Assembly (NCBI RefSeq): GCF_016741815.1 | Contig: NZ_JAERRJ010000002.1 | Location: 186,001-250,000, forward strand | Length of the DNA: 64,000 nt | Reading direction: 5' to 3' | Source of the DNA: Nocardia acididurans | GTDB lineage: Bacteria > Actinomycetota > Actinomycetes > Mycobacteriales > Mycobacteriaceae | Shown here: positions 1-8,073 of the stretch, one piece after another | Numbering within the stretch: the first letter of the stretch is position 1 | Layout: every line of letters starts with the position of its first letter | Notes under the pieces: model-generated | What the model saw: the letters and a program-made list of their open reading frames with translations, nothing else | Databases searched by the model: none | What the model was told of the DNA's origin: nothing | Translations under genes and position numbers: made by a program

Positions 1-2
1 AG

Positions 3-359
3 ACGGCGCTGGCGGGGTTCGGGGCGAAACCGCAGCGGGACAGGCGGATTGTGCGGGCGGGGAAGATCGTGACCGCGGCGGGGGTGTCGGCGGGGATCGA
101 TCTGGGGCTGTGGCTGGTGGGTGAGATCGCGGGGCGGCAGCGGGCCGAGGCGGTGCAGCTGTGCATCGAATACGATCCGCAGCCGCCGTTCGACAGCGGG
201 CATCCGAGCAAGGCGTCGGCTCGGGTCAAAGCCGAGGCGGCGTTGCTGGGCAAGGATTTGATCAGTGCGCGGGAACTCGGCGGGGAATTGGCGGCGGGGT
301 CGAAGGCGCTGTGGAACAGCGCGATCCGGCGGGCGCGGCAGAGGGTCCGGCAATCCTGA
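3..359 (+). CDS. DJ-1/PfpI family protein, C-terminal part (5' end outside window)
   Basis: The frame is open from the window edge, so the N-terminal part is missing. The visible 118 residues match the second half of a DJ-1/PfpI (ThiJ) domain: the segment VTAAGVSAGIDLGLWL is the typical stretch after the nucleophile elbow, and AVQLCIEYDPQPPFDSG is the usual closing strand and loop. The catalytic Cys would lie upstream and cannot be seen. Such proteins are cytosolic and include glyoxalase-III-like, isonitrile hydratase and regulator types, which cannot be separated here. The frame ends at TGA 357-359. The ATG-like start at 51 is internal to the domain and is not the true start. Confidence 0.75.
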   Translation, partial: TALAGFGAKPQRDRRIVRAGKIVTAAGVSAGIDLGLWLVGEIAGRQRAEAVQLCIEYDPQPPFDSGHPSKASARVKAEAALLGKDLISARELGGELAAGSKALWNSAIRRARQRVRQS

Positions 360-535
360 GATTCAGGACAAAGCTCACAAGACAGAGGCGGTAACCCGGA
401 GTACGCGGGGGGCAGCGCGTTCGCAAATCATGACCATCGTTGCTGAATCGGCTTCGATACATGGTGAGTTGCCGACGTTACAACCATGCCTTTAGGGTCG
501 GTAACAACCGACGCACCCGAGCAAGGGACACGCCC

Positions 536-622
536 ATGTCGCACTCGCAGCACGAGCACCTGGTTCACCGAGAACTCCCCGCAGCAACCTCCCGCATCGC
601 GACGGTCCCGCATACCGGATGA
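536..622 (+). CDS. Candidate 28-aa His-rich leader peptide coupled to the antiporter
   Basis: A short ORF beginning ATG at 536, preceded at good spacing by AAGGGA. The peptide starts MSHSQHEHLVHRELPA and has His at positions 3, 6, 8, 11 and 26. Its TGA (620-622) overlaps the ATG of the next gene (619-621) as ATGA. The antiporter start itself has no visible Shine-Dalgarno sequence, so coupled re-initiation from this ORF would explain how it is translated. No family is recognised. The peptide could be regulatory or simply a translation entry point. The rest of 360-535 shows nothing clear. Confidence 0.4.
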   Translation: MSHSQHEHLVHRELPAATSRIATVPHTG

Positions 623-1707
623 TCGCGCTCGGACGAATCCGCTGGACCACCGCCGTACCCCTGCTGGCCGTCGCCGTGCTGGCGCCCGCCTGGGGTCGAG
701 CGCTCCCGGGGATCGTCGAAATATCGCTGTTCGCAATACTTCTCGGCGCGGTCCGGGCCGCCGTGCACCACGCGGAAGTGGCGGCGCATCGGGTCGGTGA
801 ACCGTTCGGCTCGCTGGTCCTGGCGGTCGCGGTGACCGTCATCGAGGTGGGCCTCATCCTCAGCCTCATGCTGTCGGCGAGTGACGACGGCGCCTCACCG
901 CTGGCCCGCGATACCGTCTTCGCGGCCGTCATGATCACCTGCAATGGCATTTTCGGGCTCTCACTCCTGGTGGGAGCGCTGCGCCGCCGCGTGGCGGTCT
1001 TCAATTCGGAGGGCACCGGCGCGGCGCTGGCCACGGTCGCCACCCTCGCCACGCTCACGCTGGTGCTGCCCACCTTCACCACCAGCGAACCGGGCCCCAT
1101 GTTCTCCACGGCCCAGCTGGGTTTCGCCGCGGTGGCCTCCCTGGTGGTGTACGGCTGCTTCGTCGCCGTGCAGACCGTCCGGCACCGCGAGGACTTCCTG
1201 CCCGTCGAAACCGATCACGCGCACTCGGACGACCATGCCGAGCCGCCGTCGCGCCGGAGCACGTGGATCAGCCTGGGACTGTTGCTCATCGCGCTGCTCG
1301 GCGTGGTCGGGCTGGCCAAGACCGTGTCCCCGGCCATCGAATCCGGTATCGCCGCAGCGGGTCTGCCGCGTTCGGCGGTCGGCGTGGTGATCGCCCTGCT
1401 GGTGCTGCTGCCGGAAACCCTTGCGGCCGTGCGGGCCGCGCGCAACCATCGCGTGCAGGTCGGGCTGAATCTGGCACTGGGTTCGGCCATCGCGAGTATC
1501 GGCCTCACCATTCCGGCGATCGCCGTGGCCTCGGTGCTGCTGGACATTCCGCTGCTGCTCGGTTTGGGAGCCACCCAGATGGTGCTGCTGGCGCTGACCA
1601 TGTTCGTCGGCGCGCTCACCGTCGTGCCGGGCCGGGCCACCCTCATGCAGGGCGCGGTGCATCTGGTGCTGTTCTCCGCCTTCCTCTTCCTGGCCGTCAG
1701 CCCCTAG
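619..1707 (+). CDS. chaA: Ca2+/H+ antiporter, ChaA type
   Basis: A 362-residue integral membrane protein with about ten hydrophobic segments, the usual size and layout of CaCA-family cation/proton exchangers. Two copies of the family's acidic repeat can be seen: AHRVGEPFGSLVLAVAVTVIEVG near residues 57-79, and LLPETLAAVRAARNHRVQVGLNLALGSAIASIG near residues 260-300; the acidic residues in each bind the cation. A short His/Asp-rich cytosolic loop (DHAHSDDHAE) lies between the halves. It should export Ca2+, and possibly Na+ or K+, in exchange for protons across the cell membrane. The ATG overlaps the stop of a small upstream ORF. Confidence 0.88.
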   Translation: MIALGRIRWTTAVPLLAVAVLAPAWGRALPGIVEISLFAILLGAVRAAVHHAEVAAHRVGEPFGSLVLAVAVTVIEVGLILSLMLSASDDGASPLARDTVFAAVMITCNGIFGLSLLVGALRRRVAVFNSEGTGAALATVATLATLTLVLPTFTTSEPGPMFSTAQLGFAAVASLVVYGCFVAVQTVRHREDFLPVETDHAHSDDHAEPPSRRSTWISLGLLLIALLGVVGLAKTVSPAIESGIAAAGLPRSAVGVVIALLVLLPETLAAVRAARNHRVQVGLNLALGSAIASIGLTIPAIAVASVLLDIPLLLGLGATQMVLLALTMFVGALTVVPGRATLMQGAVHLVLFSAFLFLAVSP

Positions 1708-1773
1708 ACCGGCCACCGCCGAGGTGGCCGGTCCAGGAGGCTGGATCGGCTGATCGCCGCGAGCCGATCAGCC
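1707..1773. terminator. Two stacked hairpins between convergent genes
   Basis: The first is a perfect 11-bp stem, GACCGGCCACC/GGTGGCCGGTC (1707-1733, 5-nt loop), which starts inside the chaA stop codon. The second is a perfect 9-bp stem, GGCTGATCG/CGATCAGCC (1748-1773). There is no T-tract. The position between chaA and the convergent XRE gene fits a bidirectional terminator. Confidence 0.6.
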
Positions 1774-1778
1774 GGTCC

Positions 1779-2252
1779 TCACGCGGTGGCGGCGGTGGTC
1801 GCGTGATCGTGCTCGCCGGCGTTGAGCCGGGCCGCCACCTCGGCGAGCAGTTCCTGCGAGTCGGCCGACAGTTCGTGCGCGGCCCGCAGCAGCCGGCGCA
1901 GCGCCGGCTGGTCGATACCGTCGATCATCTGTGAATCATGTTGCGCGGCAGTCGTTCCCGGGGTGCGCCCGGGGGCGTAGAAGTATTCGACGTCGACGCC
2001 GAAATAGCGGGCCAGCACCGTGACCAGGGCATTGGACGGCGTGGTCCGGACGCCGGTGCGTAATTGCGACAGGTACGCCGGGGAGACGTTGTAGCCATAG
2101 GCGGCAAGGCCTTCCACCACCTCCAGGTGACTGACCGGGGCCTTGGCATGGGACAGCAACCAGTCCAGCCGCGCCGCGAACCGCGAGCGCCGCCGCCCAC
2201 GGCGCACGGTGCTGTGGCCGGTTTCATCGATAATGGTGTTCACACAGGTCAT
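1779..2252 (-). CDS. EspR-like XRE-family DNA-binding protein
   Basis: 157 residues starting MTCVNTIIDETG, with GGAG about 10 nt upstream of ATG 2252. Residues 25-90 form a helix-turn-helix of the mycobacterial EspR type: FAARLDWLLSH, then VSPAYLSQLRTGVRTTPSN as the recognition helix region, then LARYFGVDVEYF. The C-terminal part (RRLLRAAHELSADSQELLAEVAARL) resembles the EspR dimerisation helices, but the protein is longer than EspR (about 132 residues). EspR-like proteins act as nucleoid-associated regulators. No ESX genes are nearby, so the targets are unknown. It is divergent from the esterase gene across 308 bp. The very long in-frame upstream extension has no family similarity. Confidence 0.75.
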   Translation of the reverse strand: MTCVNTIIDETGHSTVRRGRRRSRFAARLDWLLSHAKAPVSHLEVVEGLAAYGYNVSPAYLSQLRTGVRTTPSNALVTVLARYFGVDVEYFYAPGRTPGTTAAQHDSQMIDGIDQPALRRLLRAAHELSADSQELLAEVAARLNAGEHDHATTAATA

Positions 2253-2560
2253 CTCGTTGTTTCTCCGAGCCTTTCGGTAGTACACGGGATCGGGCACACA
2301 ACCGGAGCAAGAGATAGAACGGGACGTGCATCGAGCACAGGGCACGCTAGCCACAGTTCTTCTGTGAGTCGCGCAGCGACATTCGCGCAACCGGCACCCG
2401 ACCCGAGATCGGCACACGAAGTCACCGGCGTGGCACACAGTGTCGCCCGGCGCCCGCGAAAAGCCACGCGGAGCGCGCATTTTCACTTTCCGGGCCGCCG
2501 CGCCGCCGGATCTCGATACCGTCGCAGGCAGAGTCGTCGAGCAGCGAGGAGACAGCGGCC
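2253..2560. other. Divergent intergenic region, 308 bp
   Basis: It separates the EspR-like gene from the esterase and must hold both promoters. The only structure seen is a short inverted repeat CACAG-TTCTT-CTGTG at 2352-2366, which could be an operator. No coding signal of its own is convincing. Confidence 0.4.
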
Positions 2561-4054
2561 GTGAAACCGATCGTGGAAACAGCCCGGGGCACAGTCGGCG
2601 GACGCCGCGTCGAGGGGATCTGCTCGTTCCTGGGAATCCCGTACGCGGCCACGCCCGTCGGCGCGGCCCGGTTCGCCGCGCCCGCACCGGCCCCGGCGTG
2701 GGAGGGCGTGCGCCCCGCACTCGAATACAGCGCGACCTGCACCCAGAGCCCGTACCCGGCACCGATCGCGGACCTGCTGGGCACCCATATCCGGCCCGGC
2801 GACGACTACCTGACCGTGAATGTGTGGACGCCGGACCCGCGGGCCGAGGGGCTGCCGGTGCTGGTGTGGATCCATGGCGGGGCGTTCGGGCGCGGCGGCA
2901 ACTGCATCCCGGTCTACGACGGCACCGCCTTCGCCCGCGACGGCGTCGTGGTGGTGGGCGTCAACTACCGCCTCGGCATCCCCGGCTTCGCGGTGCTCGA
3001 GGGCGCGCCCGCCAACCGCGGCCTGCTCGATCAGCTCGCCGCACTGGCCTGGGTGCAGACCAACATTCACGCCTTCGGCGGCGATCCGGGCAACGTCACG
3101 GTGTTCGGCGAATCCGCCGGCGCCATGAGCATCGCCGCCCTGCTCGCCTCCCCCGCCGCGGCCGGACTGTTCGCCCGCGCGATCGTGCAGAGCGGCAATG
3201 CCACCACCGCCGCCACCGCGGCCGATGCCGACAGGGTCAGCGCGGAACTCGCGGCCCAGCTCGGAATCGCGCCGACCGCAGCGGCTTTCGCCGACATCGA
3301 CCCGGAGACGCTGCTGGCCGCGCAGACTCGGCTGGCCCTCGACCTGATGCGGGATCCGGACCCGCACCGCTGGGGCGCGTCGATCATCCGGCACGGCCTG
3401 GCCCTGATGAACCTGTTTCCCACCCTCGACGCCGGCGTGGTCCCGGTATCCCCGCTCGACGGTATCGCGGCCGGCCGGGGGCATGACATCCCGCTGCTCA
3501 TCGGCACCACCAGCGACGAATTCCGCTTCTTCACGGTGGGGGCCGGACTCGACGGCGCGATCACCGACGCCACCCTGCCGATCCTGCTGCGGCGCGCGGG
3601 CCTCGACGTCGCCCTGGTCGAGGCGTATCGCACCGGACGCCCCGACGCGAGCCCCGCCGATCTGTATGCCGCCATCGTCACCGATCTGGCCTTCCGCGAC
3701 GGCTCGCTGCGTATCGCCGAACAGCGGGCCACCGCCGCCGCACCCACCTTCGTCTACGAATTCGCCTGGCGCACACCGGTTCGCGGGCTCGACGCCTGCC
3801 ACGCCCTGGAACTCCCGTTCGTCTTCGACACCCTCGACGTCGCGCACTCCCTCACCGGCGACCACCCGCCGCAGAAGCTCGCCGACCGCATGCATTCCGC
3901 CTGGGTCGCCTTCGCGCGCACCGGAGATCCCGGCTGGGCCCGCTTCACCCCGGACACGCAGCGGGTCATGGTCTTCGACGACCCCGACTCCGCCGCCGTC
4001 CCCCTCCCACGCGCCGCCGAACTCGCGGCGCTGCGCGCGGCCCTGGGGCGGTGA
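2561..4054 (+). CDS. Type-B carboxylesterase/lipase
   Basis: 497 residues with an alpha/beta-hydrolase fold of the COesterase family (similar in size to PnbA). The features appear in order: G-[TS]-V-x-G-R opening strand, SFLGIPYA, the oxyanion-hole segment WIHGGAFGRGG (about residue 105), the nucleophile elbow FGESAGAMS (about residue 185), a late Glu/Asp region near GTTSDEFRF, and ALELPFVFDT near the expected His region. It should hydrolyse carboxylic esters. No signal peptide is present, so it is probably cytosolic. The start is GTG 2561. Substrate is unknown, and pairing with the AraC gene that runs towards it is only positional. Confidence 0.85.
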   Translation: MKPIVETARGTVGGRRVEGICSFLGIPYAATPVGAARFAAPAPAPAWEGVRPALEYSATCTQSPYPAPIADLLGTHIRPGDDYLTVNVWTPDPRAEGLPVLVWIHGGAFGRGGNCIPVYDGTAFARDGVVVVGVNYRLGIPGFAVLEGAPANRGLLDQLAALAWVQTNIHAFGGDPGNVTVFGESAGAMSIAALLASPAAAGLFARAIVQSGNATTAATAADADRVSAELAAQLGIAPTAAAFADIDPETLLAAQTRLALDLMRDPDPHRWGASIIRHGLALMNLFPTLDAGVVPVSPLDGIAAGRGHDIPLLIGTTSDEFRFFTVGAGLDGAITDATLPILLRRAGLDVALVEAYRTGRPDASPADLYAAIVTDLAFRDGSLRIAEQRATAAAPTFVYEFAWRTPVRGLDACHALELPFVFDTLDVAHSLTGDHPPQKLADRMHSAWVAFARTGDPGWARFTPDTQRVMVFDDPDSAAVPLPRAAELAALRAALGR

Positions 4055-4075
4055 CCTGATGCGACAGCCCGGATC

Positions 4076-5041
4076 TCAACCGCCGGCGAGGATCCGGTGT
4101 TCGCGGCGCGCGGAGCCCGGCGGTGCGCCGTTGACGCGCTTGAACGCGCGGCTGAAGGCAGCCTCGGACTGGTAGCCCAGGCGGCGGGCGAGTTCACCCA
4201 TCCCCACGTCCTCCTGCTCGAGGATGCTCCGCGCGAGTTGCATGCGCCAGTGGGTGAGGTACTGCATCGCGGGCTCGCCGACCAGTTCGGTGAAGCGAGA
4301 AGCGAAGGCGGAGCGCGACATCGACACCTCCGACGCCAGCCGGGTGAGAGTCCAGGGATACGCGGGATCGCCATGCATGAGGGCGATGGCGGGACCGATC
4401 CGCGGGTCGCGCAGCGCGCCGAGCCAGCCGGTGCGAGCGGCGGGATCGGCGTCGAGCCAGGAGCGGATGGCCTGGATGACGAGAATATCGGCGAGGCGGG
4501 TGATGACGGTGTCGCCGCCGGGACGCAGCTGCCCGGCCTCGGCGGCGATCAGGCGCAGGGTGGCGTCGATCCAGAGTCCCTCGGGGGTCGAGGTGTGCGT
4601 GATGCGGATCAGCGGCGGCAGCAGGTCGATGAGACGGCGGGCGGCGGGATCGTCGAACCGCACCGCGCCGCACAGGACGGTGGTGGGCGCCCCGCCACCG
4701 CCGTGCCGCAGAATCTCGTACCGCTCGCTCACCAGCTCGCGGGGCAGACTCGTCAGCGGTACGGCGCGCACGCCCGGCCCGCTGGTGAGGCAGTGCCCGG
4801 CGCCGTGCGGGATCAGAACCAGCTCCCCCGCGCAAAGCCGGTGTCCCGAGCCGTCGTTCAGCTCCAGCCGGCACGGCCCCTCGGCGACGAAATGGAACAT
4901 CACGCACCCGGGCCAGGCGGGCAGCGCCACCCCCCACGGGTCGGTGAATTCCGAGCGGCCGTAGAAGACTCCGCTCATACGCAGCAGGTGCAGGGCGCGG
5001 CCGAGGGGATCGGCCGAATGCCATACGGATTCGACCAGCAT
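4076..5041 (-). CDS. AraC-family transcriptional regulator (cupin N-terminal domain)
   Basis: 321 residues starting MLVESVWHSADPLGRALHLLRMSG, the usual opening of the AraC subfamily with a cupin_6 effector domain. HFVAEGPCRLEL and GELVLIPHGAGHCL are the cupin strands. The two C-terminal helix-turn-helix motifs are clear: WTLTRLASEVSMSRSAFASRF and MGELARRLGYQSEAAFSRAFKR. It ends 21 bp from the convergent esterase gene. A start 24 bp further upstream (MARADTGT) is possible. Neighbouring targets could be the esterase or the divergent DHFR-fold reductase, but nothing in the sequence proves this. Confidence 0.85.
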   Translation of the reverse strand: MLVESVWHSADPLGRALHLLRMSGVFYGRSEFTDPWGVALPAWPGCVMFHFVAEGPCRLELNDGSGHRLCAGELVLIPHGAGHCLTSGPGVRAVPLTSLPRELVSERYEILRHGGGGAPTTVLCGAVRFDDPAARRLIDLLPPLIRITHTSTPEGLWIDATLRLIAAEAGQLRPGGDTVITRLADILVIQAIRSWLDADPAARTGWLGALRDPRIGPAIALMHGDPAYPWTLTRLASEVSMSRSAFASRFTELVGEPAMQYLTHWRMQLARSILEQEDVGMGELARRLGYQSEAAFSRAFKRVNGAPPGSARREHRILAGG

Positions 5042-5210
5042 GGTTCCAGTATCGGCGCGCGCCATACCGATCGGCCACCGGCACCGCCGTCGCCCGGTCC
5101 GCGCCGGCTGACCGATTCGGCCTGATTCGCGGCGTTTTCGCCGATGAATCCGGCGGTCGGGCGGAGTCTTGTCTATAGATCCACGGACTCGGGCATCGAA
5201 AGGGACGATC

Positions 5211-5807
5211 ATGAGCAAGGTAATCACCGGGGCGACCATGTCATTGGACGGCTACATCGCGGGCCCCGGCGAGAGCGGGTTCGAGCACCTGTTCGCGTGG
5301 TACGAGTCCGGGGATGTCACTTTCGAGAGCACACATCCGGAGATTCCGTTCACGCTGTCGGAGACCAATGCGGCGTTTCTGCACGAGCTCACGGACAGCA
5401 CGGGGGCGTGCGTGGTGGGGCGGCATCTGTTCGACATCACCGATGGCTGGGGCGGGATCCATCCGATGAATGTGCCGATCGTGGTGGTCACGCATCGGGT
5501 TCCCGAGCAGTGGATCGCCGAACATCCCGGTGCGCCTTTCACTTTCGTCACCGAGGGCGTGAAGGCGGCCGTCGATACCGCCAAGCAGCTCGCGGGCGAG
5601 CAGAACGTGGCGGTCAACGGCGGCACCATGGCGCGCCAGGCCCTGCAGGCCGGGCTCATCGACGAGCTGTGGGTCTCCATCGCCCCTGTCCTGCTCGGCG
5701 ACGGCACGCCGCTCATCGGGCATTTCGACGGCGCGCCGGTGGTGCTCGAGGATCCGGTGGTCACCGCCGGGGAGCGCGCGACCCACCTGCGCTACCGGCT
5801 GCGCTGA
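5211..5807 (+). CDS. Dihydrofolate reductase family (RibD C-terminal-like) protein
   Basis: 198 residues beginning MSKVITGATMSLDGYIAGP, the standard N-terminus of the DHFR/RibD_C-like reductases of actinobacteria. The central VVGRHLFDITDGWGG and the nucleotide-binding segment VAVNGGTMARQALQAGLIDELWVSIAPVLLGDG with the closing RYRLR are typical. It is probably an NADPH-dependent reductase of unknown substrate, not the essential FolA. AAAGGGA sits 6 nt upstream of ATG 5211, which favours this start over one 42 bp upstream. Confidence 0.85.
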   Translation: MSKVITGATMSLDGYIAGPGESGFEHLFAWYESGDVTFESTHPEIPFTLSETNAAFLHELTDSTGACVVGRHLFDITDGWGGIHPMNVPIVVVTHRVPEQWIAEHPGAPFTFVTEGVKAAVDTAKQLAGEQNVAVNGGTMARQALQAGLIDELWVSIAPVLLGDGTPLIGHFDGAPVVLEDPVVTAGERATHLRYRLR

Positions 5808-5907
5808 GCGCCTCGGCTTGCGCCTCGAGCGAACACCGTGCCGGGGCGCTCGCGGGCAGGCATGCTGGGAGCAAGGAATGACGTAATCATGTAAGCGGGT
5901 GATCGTC

Positions 5908-6894
5908 ATGAGCGACCAATCAGGCGACGGCACACCCGGAGCCGCGCCCCTGCCCCCGGGTTTCGGGGACGGCCGCGCGGAATCCGAAGCGATGGACGCG
6001 TATTCGCGCACCGTCGTCAAGGTGGCGGCCTCGGTGACACCGCATGTGGCCAGCGTGCAGACCCGGCGCGGCGGCGGTTCGGCGGTGGTGTTCACCGATG
6101 ACGGCTTCCTGCTCACCAATGCGCATGTGGTGGGGTCGGCGGGCAATGGGATCGTGGTGTTCGCCGACGGGGTGGAATCCCGATTCGATGTGGTGGGCGT
6201 GGATCCGCTCTCCGACCTGGCGGTCTTGCGTGCGCGCGGTGGCGCGCCGAAGGCGGTGACGCTCGGGGACGCCGATCATCTGGTCGTCGGGCAGCTCGTG
6301 GTGGCGGTGGGCAGCCCGCTCGGCCTGGCGGGCTCGGTGACCGCGGGGGTGGTGAGCGCGCTCGGGCGGGCCGTGCCGGTGGGGAATCGGCGCACCGCGC
6401 GGGTCATCGAGGATGTGATCCAGACCGATGCCGCGCTCAACCCCGGCAACTCCGGTGGGGCGCTGGCGGATTCGGCCGGGCGGGTGGTGGGGGTGAACAC
6501 CGCGGTGGCCGGAATCGGGCTGGGCCTGGCGATTCCGATCAACATCACCACGCGGCGGATCATCACCACCCTGCTGCACGAGGGCCGGGTGCGCCGCGCC
6601 TACCTGGGTGTGGTCGGGGTGCCCGCACCGCTCCCCGCCGCGGTGGCCGCCCGCACCGGACAGGACGCCGGGCTGCGCATCGTGGAGATCGTGCGCGGCG
6701 GCCCCGCCGAACGGGCGGGACTGCGGCGCGGGGATCTGGTGCTGAGCGTGGCGCGCCGGGAAGTGAAGGACGCGCAGGGAATTCAGCGGCAGTTGTTCGC
6801 GGACGCGATCGGGCGGGCGCTACCGGTGACGGTGCTGCGCAACGGGGCCATGGTCGATGTGATCGCGGTGCCGATCGAGCTCACCGTGGACTGA
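5908..6894 (+). CDS. Trypsin-like serine protease with PDZ domain (HtrA/DegP-like)
   Basis: 328 residues. The protease domain carries the catalytic triad: His73 in LLTNAHVVG, Asp103 in PLSDLAVLR and Ser182 in NPGNSGGAL. A PDZ domain follows (about residues 225-325; LGVVGVPAP, GGPAERAGLRRGDLVLSV). No signal peptide or membrane anchor is visible, unlike mycobacterial HtrA-PepD proteins, so it appears to act in the cytosol. AAGCGGG lies 8 nt before ATG 5908; a GTG 9 bp upstream is the alternative. It is convergent with the XRE gene, 15 bp apart. Confidence 0.88.
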   Translation: MSDQSGDGTPGAAPLPPGFGDGRAESEAMDAYSRTVVKVAASVTPHVASVQTRRGGGSAVVFTDDGFLLTNAHVVGSAGNGIVVFADGVESRFDVVGVDPLSDLAVLRARGGAPKAVTLGDADHLVVGQLVVAVGSPLGLAGSVTAGVVSALGRAVPVGNRRTARVIEDVIQTDAALNPGNSGGALADSAGRVVGVNTAVAGIGLGLAIPINITTRRIITTLLHEGRVRRAYLGVVGVPAPLPAAVAARTGQDAGLRIVEIVRGGPAERAGLRRGDLVLSVARREVKDAQGIQRQLFADAIGRALPVTVLRNGAMVDVIAVPIELTVD

Positions 6895-6909
6895 CGACCG
6901 GTGCGTGGT

Positions 6910-7182
6910 TCAGGAGGCGGAGCGGTGCGCCTGCGCGGTGGCGGGCTGCCAGGCTTCGGCCAGTTCCTCGAGGGGCAGGCCCAGGGTGCGGCTCAGCGCG
7001 ACCACCGTGCCGAAGGCGGGTGTCGGCATCCGGCCGGATTCGATTTTGCGCAGGGTTTCCGGCGAGATGCCCGCGGCCACGGCGACCTCGGTGAGATCGC
7101 GGCCGGCGCGGGCGGCGCGCAGGGTGGAACCCAGGCGGCGTCCGGCTTCTACCTGCGCCGGGGTCAAGGGAAGTCGGACCAT
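6910..7182 (-). CDS. Small XRE-family regulator next to map
   Basis: 90 residues from MVRLPLTPAQVEAG, an HTH_XRE domain: LGSTLRAARAGRDLTEVAVAAGISPETLRKIESGR is the helix-turn-helix with a glycine turn, followed by VVALSRTLGLPLEEL. It is divergent from the methionine aminopeptidase gene. The 76 bp between them hold two near-identical palindromes, so it most likely represses itself and map. A longer form starting at 7218 would begin inside the first palindrome, so ATG 7182 is preferred. Confidence 0.8.
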   Translation of the reverse strand: MVRLPLTPAQVEAGRRLGSTLRAARAGRDLTEVAVAAGISPETLRKIESGRMPTPAFGTVVALSRTLGLPLEELAEAWQPATAQAHRSAS

Positions 7183-7200
7183 GGCGACCACCCTACGGTT

Positions 7201-7243
7201 GGTATTTAAATACCGCAAGCGCTAGGGTCGGTATTAAAATACC
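7201..7243. promoter_or_regulatory. Twin 14-bp palindromic operators between XRE gene and map
   Basis: GGTATTTAAATACC (7201-7214) is a perfect palindrome. GGTATTAAAATACC (7230-7243) differs from it at one position. Their centres are 29 bp apart, close to three helical turns, on one DNA face. They are the only strongly AT-rich islands nearby and lie just before the map Shine-Dalgarno GGAGGAAG. The likely ligand is the adjacent XRE protein. Confidence 0.75.
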
Positions 7244-7258
7244 TAACCGGAGGAAGAC

Positions 7259-8026
7259 ATGGTGGAACTCAAGACCCCGGCCGAGATCGCGCGAATGCGC
7301 GTCACCGGGCAGTTCGTCGCCGAGGTGCTCGGTGAACTGCGCGGCAAGGCACAGATCGGGGTGAACCTGCTGGAACTGGAAGCCCTTGTGCGCGAACGCA
7401 TCCGGCAGCGCGGCGCGGTGTCCTGCTATGTGGACTACGCGCCCTCGTTCGGACGCGGGCCGTTCGGCAACACCATCTGCCTGTCGGTCAACGACGCCGT
7501 GCTGCACGGCCTCCCGTTCGACTACACGCTGCGCGACGGCGACGTCCTGACCATGGACCTGGCCGTCTCCATCGACGGCTGGGTGGCCGACTCGGCCACC
7601 ACCGTCATCGTCGGCACCCCCGATCCGGAGGACGCGCGCCTGGTCCGCGCCACCGAGGAGGCGCTGACGGCCGGAATCGCGGCGGCGCAGGCGGGCGGCC
7701 GGATCGGCGACATCTCCGCCGCCATCGCCGCGGTCGCACACGGCCACGGCTATCGGGTGAACACCGAATTCGGCGGCCACGGTCTCGGCCGCACCATGCA
7801 CGAGGATCCGCACATCCCCAACGACGGGCGCGCGGGCCGGGGCTTCCGATTGCAGCCCGGCCTCACCATCGCCATCGAGCCCTGGTTCGCCCGCACCACC
7901 GATCGCATCGTCACCGACCAGGACGGCTGGACGCTGCGTTCCGCCGACGGTTCCCGCACAGCACATTCCGAGCACACCATCGCCGTCACCGAGAACGGAC
8001 CCGAAATCCTCACGCTCCCCGCATGA
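7259..8026 (+). CDS. map: Type I methionine aminopeptidase
   Basis: 255 residues with the full pita-bread metallopeptidase signature: His83, metal ligands Asp100 (LTMDLAVS), Asp111 (WVADSA), His174 (GGHGLGRTMHEDP, with His181), Glu207 (IAIEPWF) and Glu238 (SEHTIAV). It removes the initiator Met from nascent proteins in the cytosol. There is no N-terminal SH3-binding zinc-finger extension. GGAGGAAG precedes ATG 7259. As it is paired with a dedicated repressor, it may be a second, regulated copy and not the housekeeping map. Confidence 0.92.
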   Translation: MVELKTPAEIARMRVTGQFVAEVLGELRGKAQIGVNLLELEALVRERIRQRGAVSCYVDYAPSFGRGPFGNTICLSVNDAVLHGLPFDYTLRDGDVLTMDLAVSIDGWVADSATTVIVGTPDPEDARLVRATEEALTAGIAAAQAGGRIGDISAAIAAVAHGHGYRVNTEFGGHGLGRTMHEDPHIPNDGRAGRGFRLQPGLTIAIEPWFARTTDRIVTDQDGWTLRSADGSRTAHSEHTIAVTENGPEILTLPA

Positions 8027-8042
8027 TCGGTCCGGCGCGCGG

Positions 8043-8073
8043 TCGAAACAGCCTCCGCGAGATACTGTTTCGA
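8043..8073. promoter_or_regulatory. Inverted repeat overlapping the TetR start codon
   Basis: TCGAAACAG (8043-8051) and CTGTTTCGA (8065-8073) are perfect 9-bp arms 13 bp apart. The last base is the A of the TetR ATG. This is the usual size of a TetR dimer site, and its location suggests autoregulation, probably with a leaderless or very short leader transcript. Confidence 0.6.
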
